Below are positions 22,601-32,069 of a stretch of 64,000 nucleotides of DNA, piece after piece (the first letter of the stretch is position 1; every line of letters starts with the position of its first letter). The notes under the pieces are model-generated. The model had not been told where the DNA came from and searched no databases. It worked only from the letters and a program-made list of their open reading frames with translations. The stretch lies in NCBI GenBank assembly GCA_030144725.1, contig JASKMD010000030.1, positions 6,402,617-6,466,616 of the forward strand. The letters are read 5' to 3'. Origin of the DNA: Haematococcus lacustris. Taxonomy: Eukaryota > Chlorophyta > Chlorophyceae > Chlamydomonadales > Haematococcaceae. The position numbers and the translations under genes are program-made.

Positions 22601-25600
22601 CTGCCCTGCCCCTGCCCTGCCCCTGCCCTGCCCCTGCCCTGCCCCTGCCCTGCCCCTGCCCTGCCCCTGCCCTGCCCCTGCCCTGCCCCTGCCCTGCCCC
22701 TGCCCTGCCCCTGCCCTGCCCCTGCCCTGCCCCTGCCCTGCCCCTGCCCTGCCCCTGCCCTGCCCCTGCCCTGCCCCTGCCCTGCCCCTGCCCTGCCCCT
22801 GCCCTGCCCCTGCCCTGCCCCTGCCCTGCCCCTGCCCTGCCCCTGCCCTGCCCCTGCCCTGCCCCTGCCCTGCCCCTGCCCTGCCCCTGCCCTGCCCCTG
22901 CCCTGCCCCTGCCCTGCCCCTGCCCTGCCCCTGCCCTGCCCCTGCCCTGCCCCTGCCCTGCCCCTGCCCTGCCCCTGCCCTGCCCCTGCCCTGCCCCTGC
23001 CCTGCCCCTGCCCTGCCCCTGCCCTGCCCCTGCCCTGCCCCTGCCCTGCCCCTGCCCTGCCCCTGCCCTGCCCCTGCCCTGCCCCTGCCCTGCCCCTGCC
23101 CTGCCCCTGCCCTGCCCCTGCCCTGCCCCTGCCCTGCCCCTGCCCTGCCCCTGCCCTGCCCCTGCCCTGCCCCTGCCCTGCCCCTGCCCTGCCCCTGCCC
23201 TGCCCCTGCCCTGCCCCTGCCCTGCCCCTGCCCTGCCCCTGCCCTGCCCCTGCCCTGCCCCTGCCCTGCCCCTGCCCTGCCCCTGCCCTGCCCCTGCCCT
23301 GCCCCTGCCCTGCCCCTGCCCTGCCCCTGCCCTGCCCCTGCCCTGCCCCTGCCCTGCCCCTGCCCTGCCCCTGCCCTGCCCCTGCCCTGCCCCTGCCCTG
23401 CCCCTGCCCTGCCCCTGCCCTGCCCCTGCCCTGCCCCTGCCCTGCCCCTGCCCTGCCCCTGCCCTGCCCCTGCCCTGCCCCTGCCCTGCCCCTGCCCTGC
23501 CCCTGCCCTGCCCCTGCCCTGCCCCTGCCCTGCCCCTGCCCTGCCCCTGCCCTGCCCCTGCCCTGCCCCTGCCCTGCCCCTGCCCTGCCCCTGCCCTGCC
23601 CCTGCCCTGCCCCTGCCCTGCCCCTGCCCTGCCCCTGCCCTGCCCCTGCCCTGCCCCTGCCCTGCCCCTGCCCTGCCCCTGCCCTGCCCCTGCCCTGCCC
23701 CTGCCCTGCCCCTGCCCTGCCCCTGCCCTGCCCCTGCCCTGCCCCTGCCCTGCCCCTGCCCTGCCCCTGCCCTGCCCCTGCCCTGCCCCTGCCCTGCCCC
23801 TGCCCTGCCCCTGCCCTGCCCCTGCCCTGCCCCTGCCCTGCCCCTGCCCTGCCCCTGCCCTGCCCCTGCCCTGCCCCTGCCCTGCCCCTGCCCTGCCCCT
23901 GCCCTGCCCCTGCCCTGCCCCTGCCCTGCCCCTGCCCTGCCCCTGCCCTGCCCCTGCCCTGCCCCTGCCCTGCCCCTGCCCTGCCCCTGCCCTGCCCCTG
24001 CCCTGCCCCTGCCCTGCCCCTGCCCTGCCCCTGCCCTGCCCCTGCCCTGCCCCTGCCCTGCCCCTGCCCTGCCCCTGCCCTGCCCCTGCCCTGCCCCTGC
24101 CCTGCCCCTGCCCTGCCCCTGCCCTGCCCCTGCCCTGCCCCTGCCCTGCCCCTGCCCTGCCCCTGCCCTGCCCCTGCCCTGCCCCTGCCCTGCCCCTGCC
24201 CTGCCCCTGCCCTGCCCCTGCCCTGCCCCTGCCCTGCCCCTGCCCTGCCCCTGCCCTGCCCCTGCCCTGCCCCTGCCCTGCCCCTGCCCTGCCCCTGCCC
24301 TGCCCCTGCCCTGCCCCTGCCCTGCCCCTGCCCTGCCCCTGCCCTGCCCCTGCCCTGCCCCTGCCCTGCCCCTGCCCTGCCCCTGCCCTGCCCCTGCCCT
24401 GCCCCTGCCCTGCCCCTGCCCTGCCCCTGCCCTGCCCCTGCCCTGCCCCTGCCCTGCCCCTGCCCTGCCCCTGCCCTGCCCCTGCCCTGCCCCTGCCCTG
24501 CCCCTGCCCTGCCCCTGCCCTGCCCCTGCCCTGCCCCTGCCCTGCCCCTGCCCTGCCCCTGCCCTGCCCCTGCCCTGCCCCTGCCCTGCCCCTGCCCTGC
24601 CCCTGCCCTGCCCCTGCCCTGCCCCTGCCCTGCCCCTGCCCTGCCCCTGCCCTGCCCCTGCCCTGCCCCTGCCCTGCCCCTGCCCTGCCCCTGCCCTGCC
24701 CCTGCCCTGCCCCTGCCCTGCCCCTGCCCTGCCCCTGCCCTGCCCCTGCCCTGCCCCTGCCCTGCCCCTGCCCTGCCCCTGCCCTGCCCCTGCCCTGCCC
24801 CTGCCCTGCCCCTGCCCTGCCCCTGCCCTGCCCCTGCCCTGCCCCTGCCCTGCCCCTGCCCTGCCCCTGCCCTGCCCCTGCCCTGCCCCTGCCCTGCCCC
24901 TGCCCTGCCCCTGCCCTGCCCCTGCCCTGCCCCTGCCCTGCCCCTGCCCTGCCCCTGCCCTGCCCCTGCCCTGCCCCTGCCCTGCCCCTGCCCTGCCCCT
25001 GCCCTGCCCCTGCCCTGCCCCTGCCCTGCCCCTGCCCTGCCCCTGCCCTGCCCCTGCCCTGCCCCTGCCCTGCCCCTGCCCTGCCCCTGCCCTGCCCCTG
25101 CCCTGCCCCTGCCCTGCCCCTGCCCTGCCCCTGCCCTGCCCCTGCCCTGCCCCTGCCCTGCCCCTGCCCTGCCCCTGCCCTGCCCCTGCCCTGCCCCTGC
25201 CCTGCCCCTGCCCTGCCCCTGCCCTGCCCCTGCCCTGCCCCTGCCCTGCCCCTGCCCTGCCCCTGCCCTGCCCCTGCCCTGCCCCTGCCCTGCCCCTGCC
25301 CTGCCCCTGCCCTGCCCCTGCCCTGCCCCTGCCCTGCCCCTGCCCTGCCCCTGCCCTGCCCCTGCCCTGCCCCTGCCCTGCCCCTGCCCTGCCCCTGCCC
25401 TGCCCCTGCCCTGCCCCTGCCCTGCCCCTGCCCTGCCCCTGCCCTGCCCCTGCCCTGCCCCTGCCCTGCCCCTGCCCTGCCCCTGCCCTGCCCCTGCCCT
25501 GCCCCTGCCCTGCCCCTGCCCTGCCCCTGCCCTGCCCCTGCCCTGCCCCTGCCCTGCCCCTGCCCTGCCCCTGCCCTGCCCCTGCCCTGCTGCCCCTGCC

Positions 25601-27097
25601 CTGCTGCCCCTGCCCTGCCCCTGCCCTGCCCCTGCCCTGCCCCTGCCCTGCCCCTGCCCTGCCCCTGCCCTGCCCCTGCCCTGCCCCTGCCCTGCCCCTG
25701 CCCTGCCCCTGCCCTGCTGCCCCTGCCCTGCCCCTGCCCTGCCCCTGCCCTGCCCCTGCCCTGCCCCTGCCCTGCCCCTGCTCTTCCTGCTGCGAGCCGG
25801 CCTGCAGTGGTTGATGACGTTATGCTGATGGCTCGGCAGTGCATCATGTGTACCCAGTGTTACCCTATGCAGAGGGTTAGATTTAGCTCCAGGCCACTGA
25901 CAGGGCGAAATGACCTGCATCAGCTGCAGCCTACACCTGCAAAGCTTGCCCTAGCACAAAGAGCTTCTGGCTGCAAGCTGGCTTGCTGGTACACGCCACC
26001 AATGTTGAGCATGCTGCCAAGGCATGACTACACCGCCATGCTCTCACCCCAGGCAGCAGCTCCCCCCTTGATGCCTGCCCCTGCCCCTGCCCCTGCCCCT
26101 GCCCCTGCCCCTGCCCCTGCCCCTGCCCCTGCCCCTGCCCCTGCCCCTGCCCCTGCCCCTGCCCCTGCCCCTGCCCCTGCCCCTGCCCCTGCCCCTGCCC
26201 CTGCCCCTGCCCCTGCCCCTGCCCCTGCCCCTGCCCCTGCCCCTGCCCCTGCCCCTGCCCCTGCCCCTGCCCCTGCCCCTGCCCCTGCCCCTGCCCCTGC
26301 CCCTGCCCCTGCCCCTGCCCCTGCCCCTGCCCCTGCCCCTGCCCCTGCCCCTGCCCCTGCCCCTGCCCCTGCCCCTGCCCCTGCCCCTGCCCCTGCCCCT
26401 GCCCCTGCCCCTGCCCCTGCCCCTGCCCCTGCCCCTGCCCCTGCCCCTGCCCCTGCCCCTGCCCCTGCCCCTGCCCCTGCCCCTGCCCCTGCCCCTGCCC
26501 CTGCCCCTGCCCCTGCCCCTGCCCCTGCCCCTGCCCCTGCCCCTGCCCCTGCCCCTGCCCCTGCCCCTGCCCCTGCCCCTGCCCCTGCCCCTGCCCCTGC
26601 CCCTGCCCCTGCCCCTGCCCCTGCCCCTGCCCCTGCCCCTGCCCCTGCCCCTGCCTACACCGCCCTGCTCTCACATGACCTGGCTTAGTTATTAATAGGC
26701 CTTGGTTGCAATCCCGGGCATCATTGCGCCCTCCGGTACTCTGCAGCCCGGTGCAGCCGCTGCCTGACCTTGGGATGCCGGTCATTGACCAGCTTGTAGC
26801 CCTGCTGGTGCTTCTGGAAAGCACGACCTGACCGGGGTGCAGCTGCTGGCTCATGGCGGTGAAGTTCTGCCTATGTTTTGCATGCACCAGCTTGTTTGTT
26901 CATTCATGTCCTGTTCAGTGCGGCATGCAAGTACAACGGCATGTGTGCATGCGTGTTTGCAGCTCCAAAACGTGGCGGCCTCCGGGGTGGTGGGCAACAT
27001 GCTGGGGCAAACCATGGGGGAGCTCACCACCAGCGTGGTGTCCGGCCTGGTCAACACGGTGGTGGAGGGGGTGGTGGGCCGAGCCACCTCAGGCTGA
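16665..27097 (+). CDS. Secreted fibronectin type III-repeat protein
   Basis: Resolved exons: 16665-16742, 17190-17270, 17589-17696, 18965-19101, 19305-19418, 19952-20048, 20579-20682, 20974-21115, 21657-22019, 26963-27097; another at about 21433-21506 (WDSCKRSTFLDPGSLAN) is probable, but its upstream phase is open. Exon 1 is a signal peptide (MRSALVLAAVLQMLIMLSMT). Exons 2-4 and 5-7 each form an FN3-like domain (SAPTNVQAKV..GAVLLSWSPP..YQFRVQAFN; KPTNLRVTP..AQLCWSG..YTFSVVAVSN). A Cys-rich block follows (CNPMPGCRPN..), then a Gly/Ala/Ser-rich C-terminal region with repeated NGVNSLLG motifs and a final exon GLVNTVVEGVVGRATSG. An extracellular adhesion or matrix role is inferred from FN3 architecture. 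The last intron (22020-26962) is mostly satellite. Confidence 0.7.
17079..17150 (-). repeat. Subfamily II Fanzor-like 3' tail fragment in FN3 intron 1
   Basis: Read on the minus strand, this matches the tails at 29075-29145 and 54545-54620, including CTACAACATGTTTGTAG, GAGATTACCCACAGT and CTTGTTGAATGAGTTTTGT. Here the hairpin stem GCTACAA/TTGTAGC is perfect. Only the terminal 70 bp are present. It ends 40 bp before the exon 2 acceptor. Confidence 0.7.
17741..18440 (+). repeat. 19-bp C-rich minisatellite in FN3 intron 3
   Basis: Units of the form TTCACCTCCCACCCCCACC, alternating with TCCACC and TCCTCC variants, cover about 700 bp. The strand is pyrimidine-rich in the gene's sense direction and stop-free, so long spurious Pro/His/Thr frames arise. 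Confidence 0.9.
20700..20935 (+). repeat. Imperfect (GCCGCT/GCTGCC)n tract in FN3 intron 7
   Basis: A degenerate trinucleotide-like tract between the exons at 20579-20682 and 20974-21115. Poly-Ala and poly-Leu frames through it are artefacts. Confidence 0.85.
22247..25782 (+). repeat. 12-bp satellite (CCCCTGCCCTGC)n in FN3 last intron
   Basis: About 3.5 kb, some 290 tandem dodecamers, almost invariant until a few CTG insertions near 25590-25610 and 25718. Each unit is CCCCTG plus CCCTGC, so it is related to the pure hexamer array at 26075. Divisibility by 3 and lack of stops produce frames of more than 1200 codons on both strands; none should be annotated as protein. The array lies wholly inside the intron 22020-26962. 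Confidence 0.97.
26075..26655 (+). repeat. 6-bp satellite (CCCCTG)n in FN3 last intron
   Basis: About 97 perfect hexamers. The flanks are related: CTACACCGCC(A/C)TGCTCTCAC occurs just before (26028) and just after (26654), and CCCCAGGCAGCA before this array (26047) also occurs before the dodecamer array (22099). This suggests local duplication followed by expansion. Confidence 0.97.
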
Positions 27098-27118
27098 TGC
27101 ACAGGGTTTGACGCAACT

Positions 27119-27198
27119 GAGCCAAGCAGGCAGGGCAAATGGGTGGGGAGTGGCAGGGGTAGTGGTGGTGTGGTAGATGACGCAGGCTTCTCATGCGC
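27119..27198 (+). repeat. Dispersed 80-bp repeat, copy 1
   Basis: Begins AGCCAAGCAGGCAGGGCAAA, contains GGTGGGGAGTGGCAGGGG and GTAGATGACGCAGGC, and ends TTCTCATGCGCTT. Near-identical copies lie at 37578-37660 and 41164-41244. All are in the same orientation with unrelated flanks. No inverted repeats or target duplications are evident. Confidence 0.9.
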
Positions 27199-28150
27199 TT
27201 TGGGTTAGGGTTAGGGTTACGTCAGGCCTCGGGCTGATCTCAGGCTGACGCACGGTCCCCGCCACCACACCACACGGCGCCCCTCAGTGCCCTCAGACCT
27301 TAGTCAGTGCCCAGGGGTCAGTCACACCAGGGGACCGCGGCCTCACCCATGGCCTGTGCCCAGGGCCCTGCGCCAGCCATACTGCTCTGCCTGCAGCTGC
27401 CTGCCAGGCCCCCTCCCAGTCTCCCGCTGCGGCTCGCAGCTCCCTAAGATCTGTACCAAGGGGCCCAACCCAAAAGCAGGGCAAGTCCGCCCAGTTCTCG
27501 ATTGGGTAGATGAAGCAGGTGCTGTTCTGGGGCACACAGAAGACCTCAGTACCCCGGGCACCCTCGCGGTTGAAGGAGGAAGGCCCTGCCGGGCCCACGA
27601 ACAGGGCTCTCAGGCCACAGTCAGGCCCCGTTTGGGTTGAAAGGAAATGATCTGCCTGTGGTGGGTGGTGAGCGCCTGCCTGCGACCCTCAACCCACGCT
27701 GCAGTGCCCATTCTTGAGGGTCAGCCTGTGCTCGGGGCTGCTCCTAGCAGGATCTTTGCGCTGCTAGCATACCCTCTCGTGTGCCAAATCTGGCCTTGAT
27801 GTTGTGAGTGATCATCTGCCTGCTGCACACCGTGATTTGCCTTGCGCCACACTAAGCATTGTATAGGTCTTGCACTTTCGTTGTTGCTGCTGCATGACGA
27901 TTGCTTCACTTGAGCTTCTGAGTACTTGGTATAGCACGATGTTGTTGCACAGCTCTGCTTACGTGATCTACAGACGTGATCTGCTGCTTGACGTTTCTTG
28001 GCTGTGGCCTGTCAGAGATGATCCTCGTTGTGACACAGCTGGCATAACGCTCCTAGTGTGTTTTTCAAGTTGTTGTGGGATTGAGATGCACAAGTGTAAG
28101 GAGTGGTTGAAGTCGAGCCCTCTCTCTGCTTTCGTTTGTAATCATATTGC
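27199..28150. other. Region between FN3 gene and F4
   Basis: It starts with a short GGGTTAGGGTTAGGG run (27200-27216). From 27640 to 27290 the minus strand has an open segment containing GTEVFCVPQNSTCFIYPIEN and WADLPCFWVGPLGTDLREL. This looks protein-like, but I do not recognise it and see no exon partners. From 27650 to 28150 I see no gene. Confidence 0.3.
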
Positions 28151-29150
28151 TTGGTGTTAGTACCAGCTGCCAATGCGCACCAGGGTGGGTGGAAGGCGGG
28201 GGCGGTGCGGGAGGGGTTTCGCAAAGTTGTGCAGCAGCCCAGCAGGCCCAGCACTGATGACAGGCCTGACAGGCTGGTGATCGTGGATGAGTTCCGCACC
28301 AGCCGTGTCAACTCCACTGTGCATGCCCGCCAGCCCTGTGAGCTTCACCTGCCACCTGACCGGCCCAGGCCCGCAGACAGGGTACCCCCAGCAGGCCAGG
28401 ACAACCCGCGGCTGGTGAGCCCAGCCTGGAGCCAGCGGCATGCGTAAGCATGTGAGGGGCCTGATCGTGGTGCCACGAGGTGCCGCCCAACCCTCCTCAC
28501 CCTAGTCCAGGCCCGCCCATGCCCAGGAGCCCCCTCCCCCTGCCCAGGAGCCCCCACCTGCCCCTACTCCATGCCCCCCCCCCCTCCCCCAGCCCAGGAC
28601 CCCCCTTGCCCAGGCTCCACCCCGCCCATGCCCAGGACCAGCCACCTGCTAGCACCTGGCCCAGTGCCACCACCCCAGGCCCCCCCATGGGGCAGGTGGC
28701 TGGACCGGGACACCAGCGGGTGCCTGCACTTGCAGCGCATTGGGGAGAGCATGCAGCGCCCCCTGGAGCTGTGCAGCTGGAAGGACAGGGAGGCCCTGCC
28801 CCCAATTGGCAAGGAGTACCAGCAGGGCTACAAGCGGGTCAATGACCGGCGGCCCAAGGTCAGGCAGCGGCTGCACCGGGCTGCAGAGTACCGGCGGGGC
28901 ATTGATGGCCGAGGCCCGCAACACCACATGTGTAGGCCCTAGTAGCTTGGACAGGCTGTCAGCCATCGTCAGCGTCAAGCTGTCGGCTTTGGTGAGGATG
29001 CCCAGTGGTCATGGGGTTAGCCCAGAACGTGCCACCGGAGTGGGGATTGTGCAGTCATCAAGGGTGCGACCGAGGATGCTACAACTTGATTGTAGTAGCT
29101 CAGTGAGATTACCCACAGCCTAACATGTTATTCCTTGTTGAATGAGTTTT
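28151..29150 (+). pseudogene. TnpB/Fanzor-like copy F4 (subfamily II) with 3' tail
   Basis: Plus strand: GGWKAGAVREGFRKVVQQPS, then RLVIVDEFRTSRVNSTVHAR and a stop after SQRHA (28445). After frameshifts it resumes with APPWGRWLDRDTSGCLHLQR (near 28678-28740), IGESMQRPLELCSWKDREAL, PPIGKEYQQGYKRVNDRRPK and AEYRRGIDGRGPQHH, with a stop near 28940. DEFRTSR and DRDTSGCLHLQ correspond to the zinc-ribbon entry and RuvC-III positions; the usual NAA is SGC in this subfamily. The conserved non-coding tail runs 28960-29150 and contains the CTACAA/TTGTAG hairpin near 29079-29099. The stop and frameshifts make this copy non-functional. Confidence 0.6.
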
Positions 29151-29569
29151 GTTGGGCTGCCAATGCACACGGTGAAGTAGTACCTGATTCCACTATATTC
29201 AACGTTAGGTAGTACCTGCTCGTTGGTTGGCTTCAGCTAAAGAGTTGCAAGGCATTCCCTTACCACTGGTGCGCCGCCGCCGGTACTCGTCCTCTCGCAC
29301 AAGATGCACCAAGACCCACCCTGCACAAGGCTTTTCCACTTGCACTCTGGCTACTGCTGATTGACACATCTGTGATGGCTTGCAAAGAGTACCAGGCGCC
29401 CCTGGGAGTGTCATCATTAACATCGCAGGAGCAAAATCATGCGCATGTCCTCGCGTTTTTTGTCACGTGTCTAGCTTTTCTCGCTCCGCAATGCTGCGCG
29501 CGATGCACGCACATCTGCACAGTCAGTAAGTATCCCTTGTTTGAGTTTACTAGCACCACGTTCTTAACG
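29151..29569. promoter_or_regulatory. Upstream region of GAR transformylase gene
   Basis: 419 bp between the F4 tail and the GART start codon. The frame upstream of the start is open back to 29372, so an earlier in-frame ATG exists, but transit-peptide-like composition begins at 29570. No promoter box was recognised. Confidence 0.35.
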
Positions 29570-31692
29570 ATGCGTGCTCACGGACAGACTCGTGCACGGT
29601 CGTCGCAGCATGCTCGTGCAAATCCTCAACATTGTCGCATTGATTGCACGCAGCTGCGTGCAATCAGCCATCCACGGTTGCCGGCGGTGCACAGCAACAG
29701 GCGGTATCAATGCCAATGCCAGCATCGTCGCAGCATTGCAGCCGCTGCCAGCTCACACTCTCCGGTACCCAGCCCGCAAATTTCCAGCCCAGCTTCCGCC
29801 CCCCCAGCCCGTCTTGCTGTATTCGTTTCTGGAGGGGGGTCCAACATGAAGGCTATACATGCTGCCATCCTTGCTGGCCATATCAATGCCACAATTGTAG
29901 TGAGTGGCAGCAGCAGCAGCAGCAGCAGCAATTTGAACAGCATACGTAGCTGAAGCAGCAGCAGCAGCAGCAATGGGAGAAAAATTGTCTCAAAAATCTT
30001 CCATCACTCTGACTGCAGGCTGTGGTGAGCGACGTGCCTGACTGCCAAGGGGTAGCATATGCGCAGCAGCAAGGCATCCCAGTGCTGACCTACCCCATCC
30101 CCAAGAAGGGCGGGTTCCCTGGCCTGACTGCTGCCCAGCTGGTGGACGGGTTGAAGAACAACTACAAGGCAGACTTCGTTCTGCTGGCTGGATACCTCAA
30201 GGTCCTTGGGCGAACGCAGGGGCAGTTGCAGGGGCGGCAGCAGAGGCAGCAGTGGCCATGTTGACAGCAGACAGCTCTTCCAGGTTACTGGGATGGGTGG
30301 CCGCCTTGCTGCACCCTGCTGCCTGCTGCTGCCTGCTGCCTGGCTGCAGCTCATCCCTGCGGAGCTAGTGCGAGCGTTTCCCAGAGCCATGCTCAACATC
30401 CACCCTGGGCTGCTGCCTTCCTTTGGGGGCAAGGGCATGTACGGTCATCGCGTGCATGAGGCCGTGGTGGCATCTGGGGTCAGGTCAGCCGCTAGGACTA
30501 GCAGTGCCACCACCACCACCACCACCACCACCACCACCACCACCACCACCACCACCACCACCACCACCACCACCACCACCACTACCACCACATCCTCTAG
30601 AACTAATGCTAGAGCTGGAATCAAAACCACAGCCAAAGCTAGAGTCAGCGACAGAGCCAGAGTTTGAGACACCCCGCCCCACCAGCACCAGCACCAGCAC
30701 CACAAGTAGCTGTGTCTTGTCGCCTCACGACCCAGCCTGTCCCCGTGCCCCTCCCCGTCACCCTCACCCTGATCCTTTGCCCTGGCCCTGCCTCCTGCCC
30801 TCCCCCAGGTTCACCGGCCCCACAGTACACTTTGTTGACGAGGGCTTTGACACCGGGCCCATCCTGGCCCAGCGGGTGGTGGCAGTCAACCCCCTCCACT
30901 CCCCCGCCCAGGTCGCAGCGCTGGTACTGCAGCAGGTGTGCGCAGCAGCTGGTGGAAGGCGGGGCAGCAGGCATGGCACAGGGCTAGACAGGCCAGGCCA
31001 GGTCAGGTCTTCAGCTTCAGCTCCTTCAGCTTCAGCTTCACCTTCACCTTCAGCCTCAGCTTCCGCAGCCACGAGCCTCGCACCCTATACCACGTGACAC
31101 ACTGGCTAAGGGACCTCCCTGCCGTCCCTGCCTTCACCCCTAGTGGCCCAGAGCTGCCTAGGGTGCAGGGCTCCTGAGGCTCTGGTGCAGCAGTGCTTTC
31201 CATCACAACATGGATGGCCACTTAAGGCTCCATGAGGTCCTCGGCCAGACCAGTCCACCTTGTCACTGAGAGCCAGCAGCAGGGTGGGAGCTGGGAGGGC
31301 ATGCCCTGCAGCCCACAAAAGTAGCCAGCAGTATGACAGGTGTTGTCCCACCACAGTGCCCAACAGCCCTCAGCAGCCCTCAGGTTGCACAGCATACCCA
31401 GCACCAGGAGCATGCTGCCGCTGGTGATAGGGGCTGGAGCTGGTGATGTGTGCACCGCGACCCAGCACAATGCTCAACAGCCCTCAACAGCCAAAAGGAG
31501 CAGTACCCAGCGCATACCCTGTGCATACCCAGCGTGAGGGGGCTGGAGCTGGTGATGCGTGCACCACGACCCGGCTGCCCATGATGTTGCGAGCAGGAGC
31601 ACAAGGTCTACCCAGAGGCCGTGGCAGCACTGGTGGACGGGCGCATCTCGTGGCGGGAGGACGGCATCCCCATCATGTGGACCTCCCAGTGA
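29570..31692 (+). CDS. Phosphoribosylglycinamide formyltransferase (GART, purN type)
   Basis: Five exons join in phase to 289 aa: 29570-29899, 30019-30201, 30350-30483, 30809-30935, 31597-31692. The enzyme transfers formyl from 10-formyl-THF to GAR in de novo purine synthesis. The N-terminal roughly 75 residues are Arg/Ser/Gln-rich and acidic-poor, suiting a plastid or mitochondrial transit peptide, as in plants. The core starts LAVFVSGGGSNMKAIHAAIL (phosphate loop). NIHPGLLPSF supplies the catalytic Asn and His, and FVDEGFDTGPILAQR the catalytic Asp region. The C-terminus is WREDGIPIMWTSQ. Introns contain a (CAG)n run (29915-29975) and a (CCA)n run (30510-30592). The residues needed for catalysis all appear intact. 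Confidence 0.9.
30510..30592 (+). repeat. (CCA)n microsatellite in GART intron 3
   Basis: About 27 trinucleotides (CCA/ACC) between the exons at 30350-30483 and 30809-30935. Poly-Thr, poly-Pro and poly-His frames through it are intronic artefacts. Confidence 0.95.
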
Positions 31693-31856
31693 TTAGTGTC
31701 ATGCTCCGCTCAGTGGCCCATGTTGTGCCTCCCGCTGCAGCACGCGGGCTCTGCACTGCATGGTGCCCACACCCCATGCAACTCCTGTGCTTCCATGCAG
31801 CCAGCCTGGGCGCTGCTGGTCAGGGCTGGCTCACCCCTCAGTTGTATGCAGGACAG

Positions 31857-31930
31857 CGGGACGCAAGCTAGACTGGGATTGCAATGCCGCACTCAACAAG
31901 ACGTGCCCTGGAGCTGCGCTTAGGGGTTGC
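31857..31930 (+). pseudogene. TnpB/Fanzor-like fragment F7 (RuvC-III motif only)
   Basis: The plus strand encodes RKLDWDCNAALNKTCPGAAL, matching the RuvC-III block (K/R-W-V/L-D-R-D-C-N-A-A-L-N) of the family with Arg changed to Trp. No other part of the element is recognisable nearby. Confidence 0.5.
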
Positions 31931-32069
31931 AAGATTCACACTGCCTTGACGGGTTATCACTAGGGCTCTCCGCTGAGTTGATTGGGTGCATGCTTACAAC
32001 ACATGATGATCAAACAGCCTATAGCAGATGACATGACGGATGTTTCACAGTGCAGCAGTGTATTTGCTA
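31931..32069. other. Spacer between F7 and F3 tail
   Basis: No gene or repeat recognised. Confidence 0.4.

Noticed and set aside
21861..26688. Very long open frames on both strands (up to about 1500 codons)
   Set aside because: They are produced by stop-free 12-bp and 6-bp satellites inside an intron; flanking exons splice in phase without them.
27200..27216. Telomere-like GGGTTAGGGTTAGGG
   Set aside because: Only two to three units, next to a dispersed repeat; a similar short run occurs near 7955. Too short to call interstitial telomere.
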